From Dehalococcoidia bacterium (lineage in GTDB: Bacteria; Chloroflexota; Dehalococcoidia; GIF9; AB-539-J10): DNA of 11,599 bases. The DNA is taken from NCBI GenBank assembly GCA_030603485.1, contig JAUVXS010000046.1, forward strand, positions 1-11,599, given 5' to 3'. Each line of letters begins with the position of its first letter. Position 1 is the first letter of the stretch. A program made the position numbers and the translations under genes. The notes beneath the pieces are model-generated. The model saw only the letters and a program-made list of their open reading frames with translations, was not told the origin of the DNA and ran no database searches. Shown one piece after another: positions 1 through 7,123 of this stretch.

Positions 1-14
1 CTCAGGACCTTCAC

Positions 15-1013
15 TCACGGATTCAGGCAGGCAAGCTCGGTTACCAGGAGTTCGATAGCTAATTTATCGCTATATTTGCCAGTTTTGATAGCTAAGTCGG
101 TTTCCAAAAGCTTATCGTAAGCCCGTTTTACGCCCTCAAAATCATACAATTTGGCCTGGCTGAGCGTTTTATCCAAGCCATAGCTTGATTTCAGCCCCAG
201 CCTATCCTGAATCTGCAGGCGGGACAGACCCTTTCCCAAATCTCTGGCTTGAGCTATTAGGCGGAATTGCCTGGTAATCATAACCAGGATATACGTTGGT
301 GCCATGCCATCATGATATAGCCTATGAAGTATCTTTTGGGCTAACTCGGTTCGACTTTCGGCCACTGCATCCACCAGGGCAAAGATATTAGCCTCCTGGA
401 TATAACTTACCAGTTGTCTAACATCATCTTCGCCGATAGGACGCTCCTGGCTATAAAGAATCAGTTTCTGGATTTCACCATTCATCGCCCATAAGTCTCC
501 ACCTATGAGCTCAGCGAGCAAATTCACGGCCTGGGGGGTAATATTGCCCCCGTGTTCCCTTACCCGCTGTTGTATCCAGGCCTTCAACTCGTTGCCTCGC
601 AGCAAGGGGAAGGTTCTTACTTCAGCTACTGGTGAAAGCTTCTTTAATAGAGGATTATGGCCCTTCACCTCCCCATCAACCAGCATCAGCGCAGTCGTTT
701 TTGGCATTTGCTTGATGTAAGAAGCCAAGTCTTCCCATTCCCCCAGCCCGTTTCCAGATCTACCTTTGCCAGACCGTGGTCTGCTTTGTTTTGCCTCAAA
801 GCGTCCTAGCAAGCCATCGACCATAACCAGGCGATGTGAGGATAAAAAAGGAGCGGTGTCACATTTATTTCTAAGTTCACTTAAAGTTAGATGTTGACCC
901 TCTAAGCTGGTGGTGGTAGTCACTAACATTTCCCAATCGCCCAGGTCAACTTTAATTTTCTCCACAGCTTGATTAAGGGAGAAATCGTCCTGACCATAAA
1001 GGATGTAGAGCAT
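15..1013 (-). CDS. holA: DNA polymerase III delta subunit (HolA)
   Basis: Delta is the clamp-loader subunit that opens the beta sliding clamp during chromosome replication. The 332-aa length fits the family (about 330-345 aa). The N-terminus has the HolA pattern: a short beta strand followed by LYGQDDF (residues 5-11), then TAPFLSSHRLVMVDG (about 53-67), equivalent to the family's 't-PfF-drRlVvv' segment. Next come a YIKQMPKTTALMLVDG segment and the family-typical GNELKAWIQQRVREHGG into the lid domain. The helical C-terminal collar-type domain (about 215-332) includes YILVMITRQFRLIAQARDLGKG. The AAA+-like fold lacks a usable P-loop, as expected for delta. The ATG at 1013 is preceded only by a weak AGGT-like site close to the start. 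It is transcribed divergently from the ychF-like gene, with 73 bp between them. The family call is secure; the promoter is not identified. Confidence 0.93.
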   Translation of the reverse strand: MLYILYGQDDFSLNQAVEKIKVDLGDWEMLVTTTTSLEGQHLTLSELRNKCDTAPFLSSHRLVMVDGLLGRFEAKQSRPRSGKGRSGNGLGEWEDLASYIKQMPKTTALMLVDGEVKGHNPLLKKLSPVAEVRTFPLLRGNELKAWIQQRVREHGGNITPQAVNLLAELIGGDLWAMNGEIQKLILYSQERPIGEDDVRQLVSYIQEANIFALVDAVAESRTELAQKILHRLYHDGMAPTYILVMITRQFRLIAQARDLGKGLSRLQIQDRLGLKSSYGLDKTLSQAKLYDFEGVKRAYDKLLETDLAIKTGKYSDKLAIELLVTELACLNP

Positions 1014-1046
1014 TTACCTGGTATTCTACCACAGCACCAGCTTTTC

Positions 1047-1075
1047 CTGGCAGAAGCTCAAAACCAGAATATGAT
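1047..1075 (+). promoter_or_regulatory. Candidate promoter of the ychF-like gene
   Basis: CTGGCA at 1047-1052 (4/6 match to TTGACA) lies 17 bp before TATGAT at 1070-1075 (5/6 match to TATAAT). A start of transcription about 7 nt downstream would leave almost no leader before the ATG at 1087. A second TATAAT lies at 1080-1085, directly abutting the start codon. This is a consensus match only, in the 73-bp gap between two divergent genes. Confidence 0.3.
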
Positions 1076-1086
1076 AGGATATAATC

Positions 1087-2175
1087 ATGAAGGTTGCCAT
1101 TATCGGGATACCTGAGAGCGGCAAAACGACTATCTTTAATGCCCTGACCAGAGGCAAGGCTGAAGTTGCCGCTTATTCCCCGACCCTGGCTCCCAATATC
1201 GGCATGGCTAAAGTGCCTGATTCCCGACTATCGGTGCTAGAAGGTATATTCCAGCCCAAAAAGACTGTTCCTGCAGAGGTAAGTTACATAGACATTGCCG
1301 GTTCCCTCAAGAGCTTCGGCAAGGAAGGACCGGGGGGAGAATTCTTGAGCTATCTAACTACTGCTGATGCCTTGCTCCAGGTAGTCCGGGCTTTTGAAGA
1401 TGACAAGGTTCCCCATCCCGAAGGGAGCATAGACCCGAAACGAGACATAGCTTCCTTAGATTTGGAACTCGCTATTTCCGATTTAGCAATTATCGAGAGA
1501 AGGCTTGATAAACTGGAGACAAGCTTAAAAGGAGCTAAAGCAACAGAGCGGGAGTCCTATTTAAAAGAGCAGCTTCTGCTTCAAAAAGTTAAGGCGGAGT
1601 TAGAGAAGGACATACCAATAAGACTGCAAGGCCTGGCTAAAGAAGACCTCAAAATGTTGTCCAATTATCAATTTCTTACCGCCAAATCCATACTGATAGT
1701 CTTGAATATTGGAGAGGAGCAAATATCACAGGTTCCACAATTGGAGGGTGAGATAGGTTCCCTTTACCCACAGTTTGCCGTCGTAGCTCTCTGCGGCAAG
1801 CTGGAGATGGAGCTAGCTCAGCTCAGCGACGCTGAGGCCAGGGAATTTCGTGAAGCTATGGGGCTGAGCAAACCGGCGCTTGACCGTGTTATCGACCTTT
1901 CCTATAGTCTTCTGGGACTGGTTTCTTTCTTTACCACAGTTTCCTCTGAGCTAAAGGCCTGGACCATCCCCGACGGAACTCCAGCACCAAAAGCAGCAGG
2001 GAAGGTCCACTCCGACATGGAGAAGGGATTTATCCGGGCTGAGGTTATCAGTTATAGCGATTTGGAAAGCTGCGGCAATCTAGCTGAGGCACGAAAAAGA
2101 GGTCTGCTGAGAACAGAAGGGAAGAGTTACATCATCCTGGATGGAGATGTAGTTACCTTCTTATTTAACCTCTAG
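1087..2175 (+). CDS. ychF: Divergent YchF/Obg-family P-loop ATPase/GTPase
   Basis: YchF-family proteins (OLA1 in eukaryotes) are cytosolic TRAFAC P-loop NTPases. They bind ribosomes, often prefer ATP, and take part in stress and translation control. The 362-aa length is typical. Visible motifs are the Walker A/G1 loop GIPESGKTT (residues 7-15), the G3 DIAG (69-72), the G4-position NIGE (207-210), a helical coiled-coil insertion (about 125-185), and a C-terminal TGS/DUF933 domain (about 278-362) with FFTTVSSELKAW, HSDMEKGFIRAEV and a terminal DGDVVTFLFN. NxxE instead of NKxD at G4 is the family hallmark tied to ATP use. The P-loop is unusual: most YchF proteins read GLPNVGKST, and the usual DIAGLVKGAS is here DIAGSLKSFG. 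An AGGA 7 nt before the ATG supports the start. The family call is firm; orthology to E. coli YchF is less so because of the divergent P-loop. Confidence 0.88.
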   Translation: MKVAIIGIPESGKTTIFNALTRGKAEVAAYSPTLAPNIGMAKVPDSRLSVLEGIFQPKKTVPAEVSYIDIAGSLKSFGKEGPGGEFLSYLTTADALLQVVRAFEDDKVPHPEGSIDPKRDIASLDLELAISDLAIIERRLDKLETSLKGAKATERESYLKEQLLLQKVKAELEKDIPIRLQGLAKEDLKMLSNYQFLTAKSILIVLNIGEEQISQVPQLEGEIGSLYPQFAVVALCGKLEMELAQLSDAEAREFREAMGLSKPALDRVIDLSYSLLGLVSFFTTVSSELKAWTIPDGTPAPKAAGKVHSDMEKGFIRAEVISYSDLESCGNLAEARKRGLLRTEGKSYIILDGDVVTFLFNL

Positions 2176-2221
2176 CCCCTCCAGCTTCTTGTAGTTGCCT
2201 GATTCATCAGACTTCGTTCTT

Positions 2222-2329
2222 TGTCATTGCGAGCCCCGACTTGGTAGGGCACGGCAATCTCATGGCTTCCCACGGAGATTGCTTCGGCTGGTTCCCTTAC
2301 TTCGCTCGGGACCAGCCGAAGCAATGACA
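2222..2329. repeat. Palindromic interspersed repeat, copy A
   Basis: TGTCATTGC (2222-2230) is matched by its reverse complement GCAATGACA (2321-2329). Inside it, GCAATCTC (2254-2261) pairs with GAGATTGC (2275-2282), and GCTTCGGCTGGT (2281-2292) pairs perfectly with ACCAGCCGAAGC (2311-2322). The result is a multi-stem REP/MITE-like unit. Related pieces occur at 4391-4429 and 9052-9133, so it is a dispersed family. No coding capacity. Confidence 0.75.
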
Positions 2330-2452
2330 GAATAGAGATGCCATTCTGAACCCGTCGCTTCTCGTCATTCTGACCCTGACCGAAGTGAAGGGGAAGAATC
2401 CCATAACGCAGGACAAGCTCCGTGGAGAACCCTTCGCCGCTCAGAGCCAATG

Positions 2453-2483
2453 CGAAGAGGCGGGGCTTGTCCCCGCCTCTTCG
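2453..2483. repeat. Perfect 13-bp-stem hairpin, possible bidirectional terminator
   Basis: Arms CGAAGAGGCGGGG (2453-2465) and CCCCGCCTCTTCG (2471-2483) are perfectly complementary around a 5-nt CTTGT loop. It sits 18 bp past the stop of the minus-strand repeat protein and between convergent genes, a good place for a transcript end. No U-tract follows on either strand, so it is not a canonical intrinsic terminator. Its core of 15 nt (2462-2476) recurs in inverted orientation at 8938-8952, which points to a repeat family. Confidence 0.6.
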
Positions 2484-2500
2484 TCTGAGTGCTGGTTGTA

Positions 2501-4333
2501 TTAGACAGGCTGCCAGCTCAGGAAGGGGTAGGTCTCGTCGTCAACGATATTCCAGATGTAGGCAGGGTTGCGTGTACCAGGATCGACAACTGCGATTATG
2601 TCCCAGCCTGCCCCTGAGAAGGTGGCGATGTCCATCATTTCCTCGGTGGTCTTGCCGGTCCCTCCATCTGAAGTAGCCTGTCCGCTGGTTTCGGTGTCCC
2701 AGAAGGAGTTGCTCTCAGTGCCAAAATCCCTTCCCATCAGACCACCAACGTGCGTATTGCCAGTCACGTTGCCGGTGGAATAGCAGTTGTTTACAGTGCC
2801 AGTGCCGTCATTCCTTCCTATCAGACCGCCAACATTATCATCACCAGTCACGTTGCCGGTAGCATAGGAGTTGCTCGCAGTGCCGCTATTCTTTCCAGTC
2901 AGACCGCCAACATTGAGATCGCCAGTCACGCTGCTGGTCGAATAGGAGTCGCTCGTAGTGCCCCTGTCCCATCCGAACAGACCGCCAACATTGCTTTGGC
3001 CAGTCACGATGCCGCTGGAATAGGCGTCGTTGGCAGTGCCAAAGAAATTGTATCCCACCAGACCGCCAACATTGCCGTTGCCAGTCACATTGCCCGTGTA
3101 ATAGGTGTTGTTTATTATAGTGCCGTCATTCCTTCCCACCAGGCCCCCGGCATTATTATCACCAGCCACATTGCCGTTTACCATGCCGACATTCTCGATG
3201 AGCCCTACTACATCGAGAATACCGAAAAGCCCCACATTAGATTCGTCAGGGCGGTCGATAAACAGGTCACTTATCTCGTACCCCTGGCCGTTGAAACTAC
3301 CCGCAAATGGGTCAGTCAAATTTCCAATTGGCTCCCAGCCTTTTCCCTCATGGCCTGTCTCACTCGCCAGCTCCGTATAGCCGATAGAGCCAAAATCGAG
3401 GTCGTCTGTGAGGATGAAGTAGCTGCTTGGGTAATCACGGAGATGATCAAGGTTGTACCAATCTGCAAGCTGATAGGGATCCTCGGCTGTTCCATTCCCT
3501 CCGGGGAACAGGCCGAAGTTAGCGGTGATAGAGAAGTGGCCGTTCATGGTGATGGTGGTCTCGGCTGCATCGATGTCAGCAATGGTACCTACGTCGCCAG
3601 ACCATTCGACAAAGCTGTAGCCCTCCTCTGCTTCAGCCACCAGGTCAACCACCGTGCCGCAGTCATAGGTAAAAGTGCCCTCGTCAGGAGTGGTTACATC
3701 GCCACCATCTGTGCTGTCTGCTGTAAGGTTGTAGCTCAGCAGAGCAAAGTTGGCGGTCACATCCTTAGCTCCATCCATGGTGATAGTGGTTGTGGCAGAG
3801 TTGGGGTCAGCAACGGTGTCGCCGGTCCAGTTGACGAATTCGTAGCATTCCTCGGCTTCGGCCACCAGGTCGACCACTGTTCCCTCGTCATAGGGACGAG
3901 TCTCTTCTCCAGGGATGGTTATCGACCCTCCAGCCGTGCTGGAGGTAGTAAGGGTGAATTGCCCTGGAGGTATCTGCTCGAAGTTAGCGGTGATGGAGTA
4001 GTCTCCGTTCATGGTGATGTTGGTTGTGGGGGCGTTGATATTGGCAATGGTGTCCACATCGCCAGTCCAGTTGACAAAGTAGTAGCCCTCCTCAGCCACA
4101 GCCACCAGGTCAACCACCGTGCTATTGCTACAGACAAAAATCCCCTCACCGGGTTCGGTTACCGATCCCCCGGTTGTGCTGTTGATGATGAGATCGTACT
4201 GAACAGGAGTAGAAGACCCGCATCCACAGCTCAGCGGTTCCGCCCCCATCCCTGTAATTAGGGCTACCGTAATCAAAAAAATGCCAAGTCTTTTCATATT
4301 ATGGGGTCTCCATGAACTGAGTATTGTCTTCAT
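2501..4333 (-). CDS. Exported InlB-B-repeat/GLUG-repeat surface protein
   Basis: A predicted secreted or lipid-anchored cell-surface protein of 610 aa; its ligand is unknown. The N-terminus has basic residues (K14, R15), a hydrophobic stretch (16-30) and Cys36/Cys38 in a loose lipobox (PLSCGC). Three divergent InlB-B-type repeats follow at about 46-120, 126-198 and 201-274, each ending in an ITMxG...ITANF-like strand and containing GTVVDLVAEAEE-like cores and (F)VNWTGD. A linker (about 280-390) with FNGQGYEISDLFI introduces about six GLUG-type repeats of 26-28 aa (about 392-550; NVGGLVG...Y.TGNVTG). The tail ends TYPFLSWQPV, as in many GLUG proteins, with TSDGGTGKTTEEM just before it. The start at 4333 has a strong GGAGG 6 nt upstream (4340-4344). 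An alternative ATG at 4297 (MKRLGIF) gives a shorter, more standard signal peptide with GGAG 10 nt upstream. It is monocistronic in the window. Adhesion or polysaccharide binding is a guess from the domain types. Confidence 0.85.
   Translation of the reverse strand: MKTILSSWRPHNMKRLGIFLITVALITGMGAEPLSCGCGSSTPVQYDLIINSTTGGSVTEPGEGIFVCSNSTVVDLVAVAEEGYYFVNWTGDVDTIANINAPTTNITMNGDYSITANFEQIPPGQFTLTTSSTAGGSITIPGEETRPYDEGTVVDLVAEAEECYEFVNWTGDTVADPNSATTTITMDGAKDVTANFALLSYNLTADSTDGGDVTTPDEGTFTYDCGTVVDLVAEAEEGYSFVEWSGDVGTIADIDAAETTITMNGHFSITANFGLFPGGNGTAEDPYQLADWYNLDHLRDYPSSYFILTDDLDFGSIGYTELASETGHEGKGWEPIGNLTDPFAGSFNGQGYEISDLFIDRPDESNVGLFGILDVVGLIENVGMVNGNVAGDNNAGGLVGRNDGTIINNTYYTGNVTGNGNVGGLVGYNFFGTANDAYSSGIVTGQSNVGGLFGWDRGTTSDSYSTSSVTGDLNVGGLTGKNSGTASNSYATGNVTGDDNVGGLIGRNDGTGTVNNCYSTGNVTGNTHVGGLMGRDFGTESNSFWDTETSGQATSDGGTGKTTEEMMDIATFSGAGWDIIAVVDPGTRNPAYIWNIVDDETYPFLSWQPV
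2684..3160 (-). repeat. Tandem GLUG-encoding DNA repeats (about 6 x 78-84 bp)
   Basis: The plus strand shows recurring blocks such as 'CAGACCGCCAACATT' and 'CCAGTCACGTTGCC' at about 80-bp spacing. They correspond to the NVGGL and GNVTG motifs of the protein. Similarity is visible at the DNA level, not only in protein, so recombination or slippage could change copy number in frame. Confidence 0.8.
3512..4198 (-). repeat. Three tandem InlB-B-type repeats (about 220 bp each)
   Basis: The region encodes residues 46-274 of the surface protein. Recurring DNA blocks include 'CCACCAGGTC(A/G)ACCAC' at about 3639, 3870 and 4100, and 'CCATGGTGAT' or 'TTCATGGTGATG' at about 3544, 3777 and 4010. The units are diverged enough to be old duplications. 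Confidence 0.75.
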
Positions 4334-4390
4334 ACTTCACCTCCGTACAAAGGGCTCAACTCTATTTTTCCTTCGTACGCTCTACCAACC

Positions 4391-4429
4391 GAGGTTGCTT
4401 AGGCGTACTTCGTCAGCCTGGCAATGACA
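4391..4429. repeat. Degenerate dispersed repeat, copy C
   Basis: GAGGTTGCTT (4391-4400), then TACTTCG, then GCAATGACA (4421-4429) follow the same order as GAGATTGCTTCGG...TACTTCG...GCAATGACA in copy A (2275-2329). The inner stem has been lost, so this looks like a decayed copy. Confidence 0.5.
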
Positions 4430-4782
4430 AAGAGGGATCCCAATGAATCGGGCAACCACATTTCTGAACAACCCTGGGTTTGGAAACGCAAGGTTGATTT
4501 TACTGTGCCAGAAAAAAAAGCCCACTTCACATGGCTGTATGTGCTCATAGGAGCATGGTGTGAATTATTACAACCCCTTAACGCACACACTTGACCACTA
4601 ACCTTATATTATGCCTGAAACTGCTATTTCTGATGGGACTGTTTGTTATAGTACTATTGTACCACTATTGTCCAGCGAATTGTCAATGGTTTTTTCTGAT
4701 TTTCTGAGATTTCCCACAATTTCATCACCATTCGGAAAATAGCTCATGAATTGGGTGAGATGTGTTATAAAATATCCCTTTC

Positions 4783-4810
4783 TTGACAGTGGCGGCCAGT
4801 CTGGTATTAT
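4783..4810 (+). promoter_or_regulatory. Sigma-70-type promoter of mpgS
   Basis: A perfect TTGACA (4783-4788) is separated by 16 bp from TATTAT (4805-4810; 5/6 match to TATAAT). Transcription would begin near 4817, giving a leader of only about 12 nt before the ATG at 4829. This is the best promoter match in the window and it is placed correctly for the gene. Confidence 0.65.
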
Positions 4811-4828
4811 GTTTCTCACGGCAGGAAG

Positions 4829-6016
4829 ATGTTTATTGAGAGTCCGCGATATACAGAGAGACTTGGTTCGGTCAGATTGAACCATGTACAGAGCGTGATA
4901 GCTCTGGATTCAGGACTGAAAAACCAACTGCCTCCTCATAGCGCTATGGGGGTAGTAAAAATAGATGAGGAAACAATCAAGCACTATGAGGACAGGATGG
5001 CAATCGTTATCCCGGTCAAAGATGAGAAGCTCAAGCTTTTTGAAGGAGTGGTCAGCGGTGTGCCCCAAGATTGCCTGGTAATAGTAGTTTCCAATAGCCA
5101 GAGGGAAAAAGTCGACAGATTTAGAATGGAGGGCGACGCTCTGGACCAGCTTTGTCGTTTTACCCTTCGCCAGGCCTTAATTGTTCACCAAAAGGACCCC
5201 GCTATTGCCAGAGCAGCAATGGATGCCGACTATAACGACCTCTTAGACGAAGATGGGCTGGTGCGTGATGGTAAAAGTGAAGCCATGATAATAGGATTAC
5301 TTATGGCCAAGGCAGCAGGGAAAGAATATGTTGGCTTCGTTGATGCAGATAACTATTTCCCGGGTGCGGTGCTGGAGTATGTGAGGAATTATGCCGCCGG
5401 CTTCAGTTTGGCACAGTCTCGGTACAGCATGGTGAGGATATTATGGCAATATAAGCCGAAAATCTCGGGGATATTATACCTCAGGAAATGGGGAAGGATA
5501 TCGGAGGTCACTAACAAATATTTAAATAGCTTGATATCCACCAAAACAGGCTTCGAAACCGAGGTCGTCAGAACGAGCAATGCCGGTGAACATGCCATGA
5601 GTATGCAGCTAGCGGAAATCCTGCCCTTTGCTTCGGGATATGCTGGGGAACCTCAGGAATTAGTATCTATGTTTGAAAATTTTGGTGGCATCTTGCCCAC
5701 AAAGGATATCAAGGTGATGGAGCAGGGGATAGACATATTCCAAATTGAGACCAGAAACCCCCACCTACATGAAGAAAAAGGAAATGAGCACCTTAATGAG
5801 ATGTTATTGTCCTCACTGAGCACCATCTACCATTCACCCCTGTGTGATGAAGAACTAAAGCAGGCAATTTTGGCTGAGCTAATCGGCCAGGGGATTCTTA
5901 AAAAAGGCGAGGAACCTCCTCCTGTTTACATCAATGCTCCGCTAAAGAAGGGGAAGGTCCTTCAGCTTGTAGAGGCTATACAAAGCGATTTCGATAAATA
6001 CCACGTATTGCATTAA
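4829..6016 (+). CDS. mpgS: Mannosyl-3-phosphoglycerate synthase
   Basis: It transfers mannose from GDP-mannose to 3-phosphoglycerate (GT55 family), the first committed step to the compatible solute mannosylglycerate. It acts in the cytosol. The 395-aa protein matches stand-alone MpgS in length. It has the family N-terminus (P.YTERLGSVRLNHVQSVIALDSG, about 6-29), IPVKDEKLKLFEGVVSGVP (61-79) for nucleotide-sugar binding, the metal/GDP-binding DAD (172-174) within GFVDADNYFPG, and the downstream NAGEHAMSMQLAE (251-263) and ETRNPHLHEEKG (307-318) blocks. The bifunctional MgsD of Dehalococcoides carries a fused HAD phosphatase domain; none is present here, so a separate MpgP would be needed to release mannosylglycerate. 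The ATG at 4829 has AGGA only 2 nt away, but its N-terminus aligns with the known Thermus form, so I keep it. A strong promoter lies directly upstream. It converges on the nucleotidyltransferase, with a 9-bp gap. Confidence 0.93.
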   Translation: MFIESPRYTERLGSVRLNHVQSVIALDSGLKNQLPPHSAMGVVKIDEETIKHYEDRMAIVIPVKDEKLKLFEGVVSGVPQDCLVIVVSNSQREKVDRFRMEGDALDQLCRFTLRQALIVHQKDPAIARAAMDADYNDLLDEDGLVRDGKSEAMIIGLLMAKAAGKEYVGFVDADNYFPGAVLEYVRNYAAGFSLAQSRYSMVRILWQYKPKISGILYLRKWGRISEVTNKYLNSLISTKTGFETEVVRTSNAGEHAMSMQLAEILPFASGYAGEPQELVSMFENFGGILPTKDIKVMEQGIDIFQIETRNPHLHEEKGNEHLNEMLLSSLSTIYHSPLCDEELKQAILAELIGQGILKKGEEPPPVYINAPLKKGKVLQLVEAIQSDFDKYHVLH

Positions 6017-6025
6017 GTCCGAACC

Positions 6026-7123
6026 CTAGGACGAAATCGTACCGGGCTCTATAGTTTGACCTGGCCAAATCTTGATTCCGTTAGATAGCTTATTCCCTTT
6101 CTCGACTCGCACATCATCTCCTAAAATGCATCCATCCAGAATTTCGCTTTCCTCACCGATGCAACAACGGGAGGCAACCAGGCAGTTTCTCAGCTTTGCC
6201 CCCCTGCCAATTTTACAGTCCTGCCACAATATCGCTCCTTGTATTACAGCGCCTTCCTCTACACGACACCTTGTCCCTAATATGGCAGGTCCCTTCATTA
6301 TGGCATTCCTATCAATGAAGCAGGCTTCGCCGATTATTGCTGGCCCCTCAATTTGAGCTAAAGAGTGAACAAAGCTCTCACCTTCAAATTTAGTACCCTT
6401 ATTGCCTATATAGCGATGGAGCAAATCGTGCTGCAATTTCAAATACTTGTCTGGGGTGCCCATATCAATCCAGTAATCCTGGAACGGATAGCCATACACA
6501 GCCTGTCCTTCCTCCAAAAGCAGGGGGAAAACATCACGCTCAAACATAGAGAAGGTATTGGGAGTGATGTAACTCAAAATCCCAGGTTCTAAGATATAGA
6601 TACCAGCGTTAATCATATTCGTAGTTACCTTGTCCCAGCTTGGCTTTTCTATAAAATGTCTGACCCTGCCCTGGCTGTCCGTCTCCACCACTCCATAAAT
6701 AGTAGGGTCATCTACAGGGGTCAAAGCCAGGCTGGCTGTAGCTTTGTTTTCGCGGTGTAGTCGCATCATCGCGCTCAGGTCGATATCAGTGAAAACATCC
6801 CCATTAAAAACGATAAAGGAATCGTCCAGGAGGCTTTCAGCATTTTTCACTGCTCCTGCCGTTCCCAGAGGAAGATTTTCTATCGAGTAAGCTATCCTGA
6901 CACCGAGCTTGCTACCATCGCCGAAATAATCCTGGACCTGCTCAGGAGACGTTCCTGTGGCGAGAACTATATCGATAATATTGTGCGTTTTGAGATAATC
7001 AACGAAGTGTTCAAGGAGAGGACGGTTCAACACAGGAACCATTATCTTTGGAGTGTTACAGGTAAGGGGACGCAGCCTGGTCGCTTCCCCACCAACCAGA
7101 ATAACAGCCTTAAATGGGGTCAA
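6026..7123 (-). CDS. NDP-sugar pyrophosphorylase (mannose-1-phosphate guanylyltransferase-like)
   Basis: A nucleotidyltransferase that joins a sugar 1-phosphate to an NTP in the cytosol. Here GDP-mannose is the plausible product because the neighbour is mpgS, but glucose or other sugars cannot be excluded. The 365-aa protein has the GT-A-like NTP-transferase domain (about 4-235): signature GGEATRLRPLTCNTPK (11-26), FNGDVFTDID (106-115), FIEKP (157-161), NAGIYILEP (172-180) and WIDMGTPDKYL (218-228). A C-terminal left-handed beta-helix of hexapeptide repeats follows (about 248-355; e.g. AIIGEACFID, CIGEESEILDGCILGDDV). Signature position 4 is Ala rather than Gly. The start is a TTG at 7123 with AAGGGG 10 nt upstream (7134-7139). 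No in-frame ATG exists upstream, and most homologues begin at the 'KAVILVGG' segment. Start codon and ribosome-binding site both fall inside the MITE-like element at 7115-7250. Confidence 0.9.
   Translation of the reverse strand: MTPFKAVILVGGEATRLRPLTCNTPKIMVPVLNRPLLEHFVDYLKTHNIIDIVLATGTSPEQVQDYFGDGSKLGVRIAYSIENLPLGTAGAVKNAESLLDDSFIVFNGDVFTDIDLSAMMRLHRENKATASLALTPVDDPTIYGVVETDSQGRVRHFIEKPSWDKVTTNMINAGIYILEPGILSYITPNTFSMFERDVFPLLLEEGQAVYGYPFQDYWIDMGTPDKYLKLQHDLLHRYIGNKGTKFEGESFVHSLAQIEGPAIIGEACFIDRNAIMKGPAILGTRCRVEEGAVIQGAILWQDCKIGRGAKLRNCLVASRCCIGEESEILDGCILGDDVRVEKGNKLSNGIKIWPGQTIEPGTISS

Larger units (their letters stand above)
2176..2500. other. Gene-free stretch, mosaic of palindromic repeats
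   Basis: These 325 bases between the convergent ychF-like gene and the repeat-protein gene hold no credible gene. They contain a 108-bp palindromic repeat (2222-2329), a fragment reading 'CGTCATTCTGACC...GAAGAATCCC' (about 2362-2401) that looks like a second family of dispersed repeats, and a perfect 13-bp-stem hairpin (2453-2483). The short open frames here translate to low-complexity sequence and show no ribosome-binding site. Confidence 0.7.
4334..4828. other. Gene-free control region between the surface protein and mpgS
   Basis: These 495 bases lie upstream of two divergent genes. They hold the ribosome-binding site of the minus-strand gene (4338-4344), a degenerate copy of the dispersed repeat (4391-4429), an A/T-rich middle part, a tandem 10-mer (4653-4673) and the mpgS promoter (4783-4810). 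Open frames at 4399-4590 and 4646-4885 (both minus) lack ribosome-binding sites and recognisable sequence, and the second overlaps the start of mpgS. I see no RNA gene. Confidence 0.65.

Noticed and set aside
2750..4261. A 503-codon open frame antisense to the surface-protein gene
   Set aside because: It is a mirror of the repetitive codons on the other strand, has no ribosome-binding site, and its protein is a repeat of SHVAG-like units without a known fold. The minus-strand reading has a signal peptide and recognisable domains.
4399..4885. Minus-strand frames of 63 and 79 codons between the surface protein and mpgS
   Set aside because: No ribosome-binding site or recognisable sequence. One contains the decayed repeat, and the other overlaps the mpgS promoter and start.
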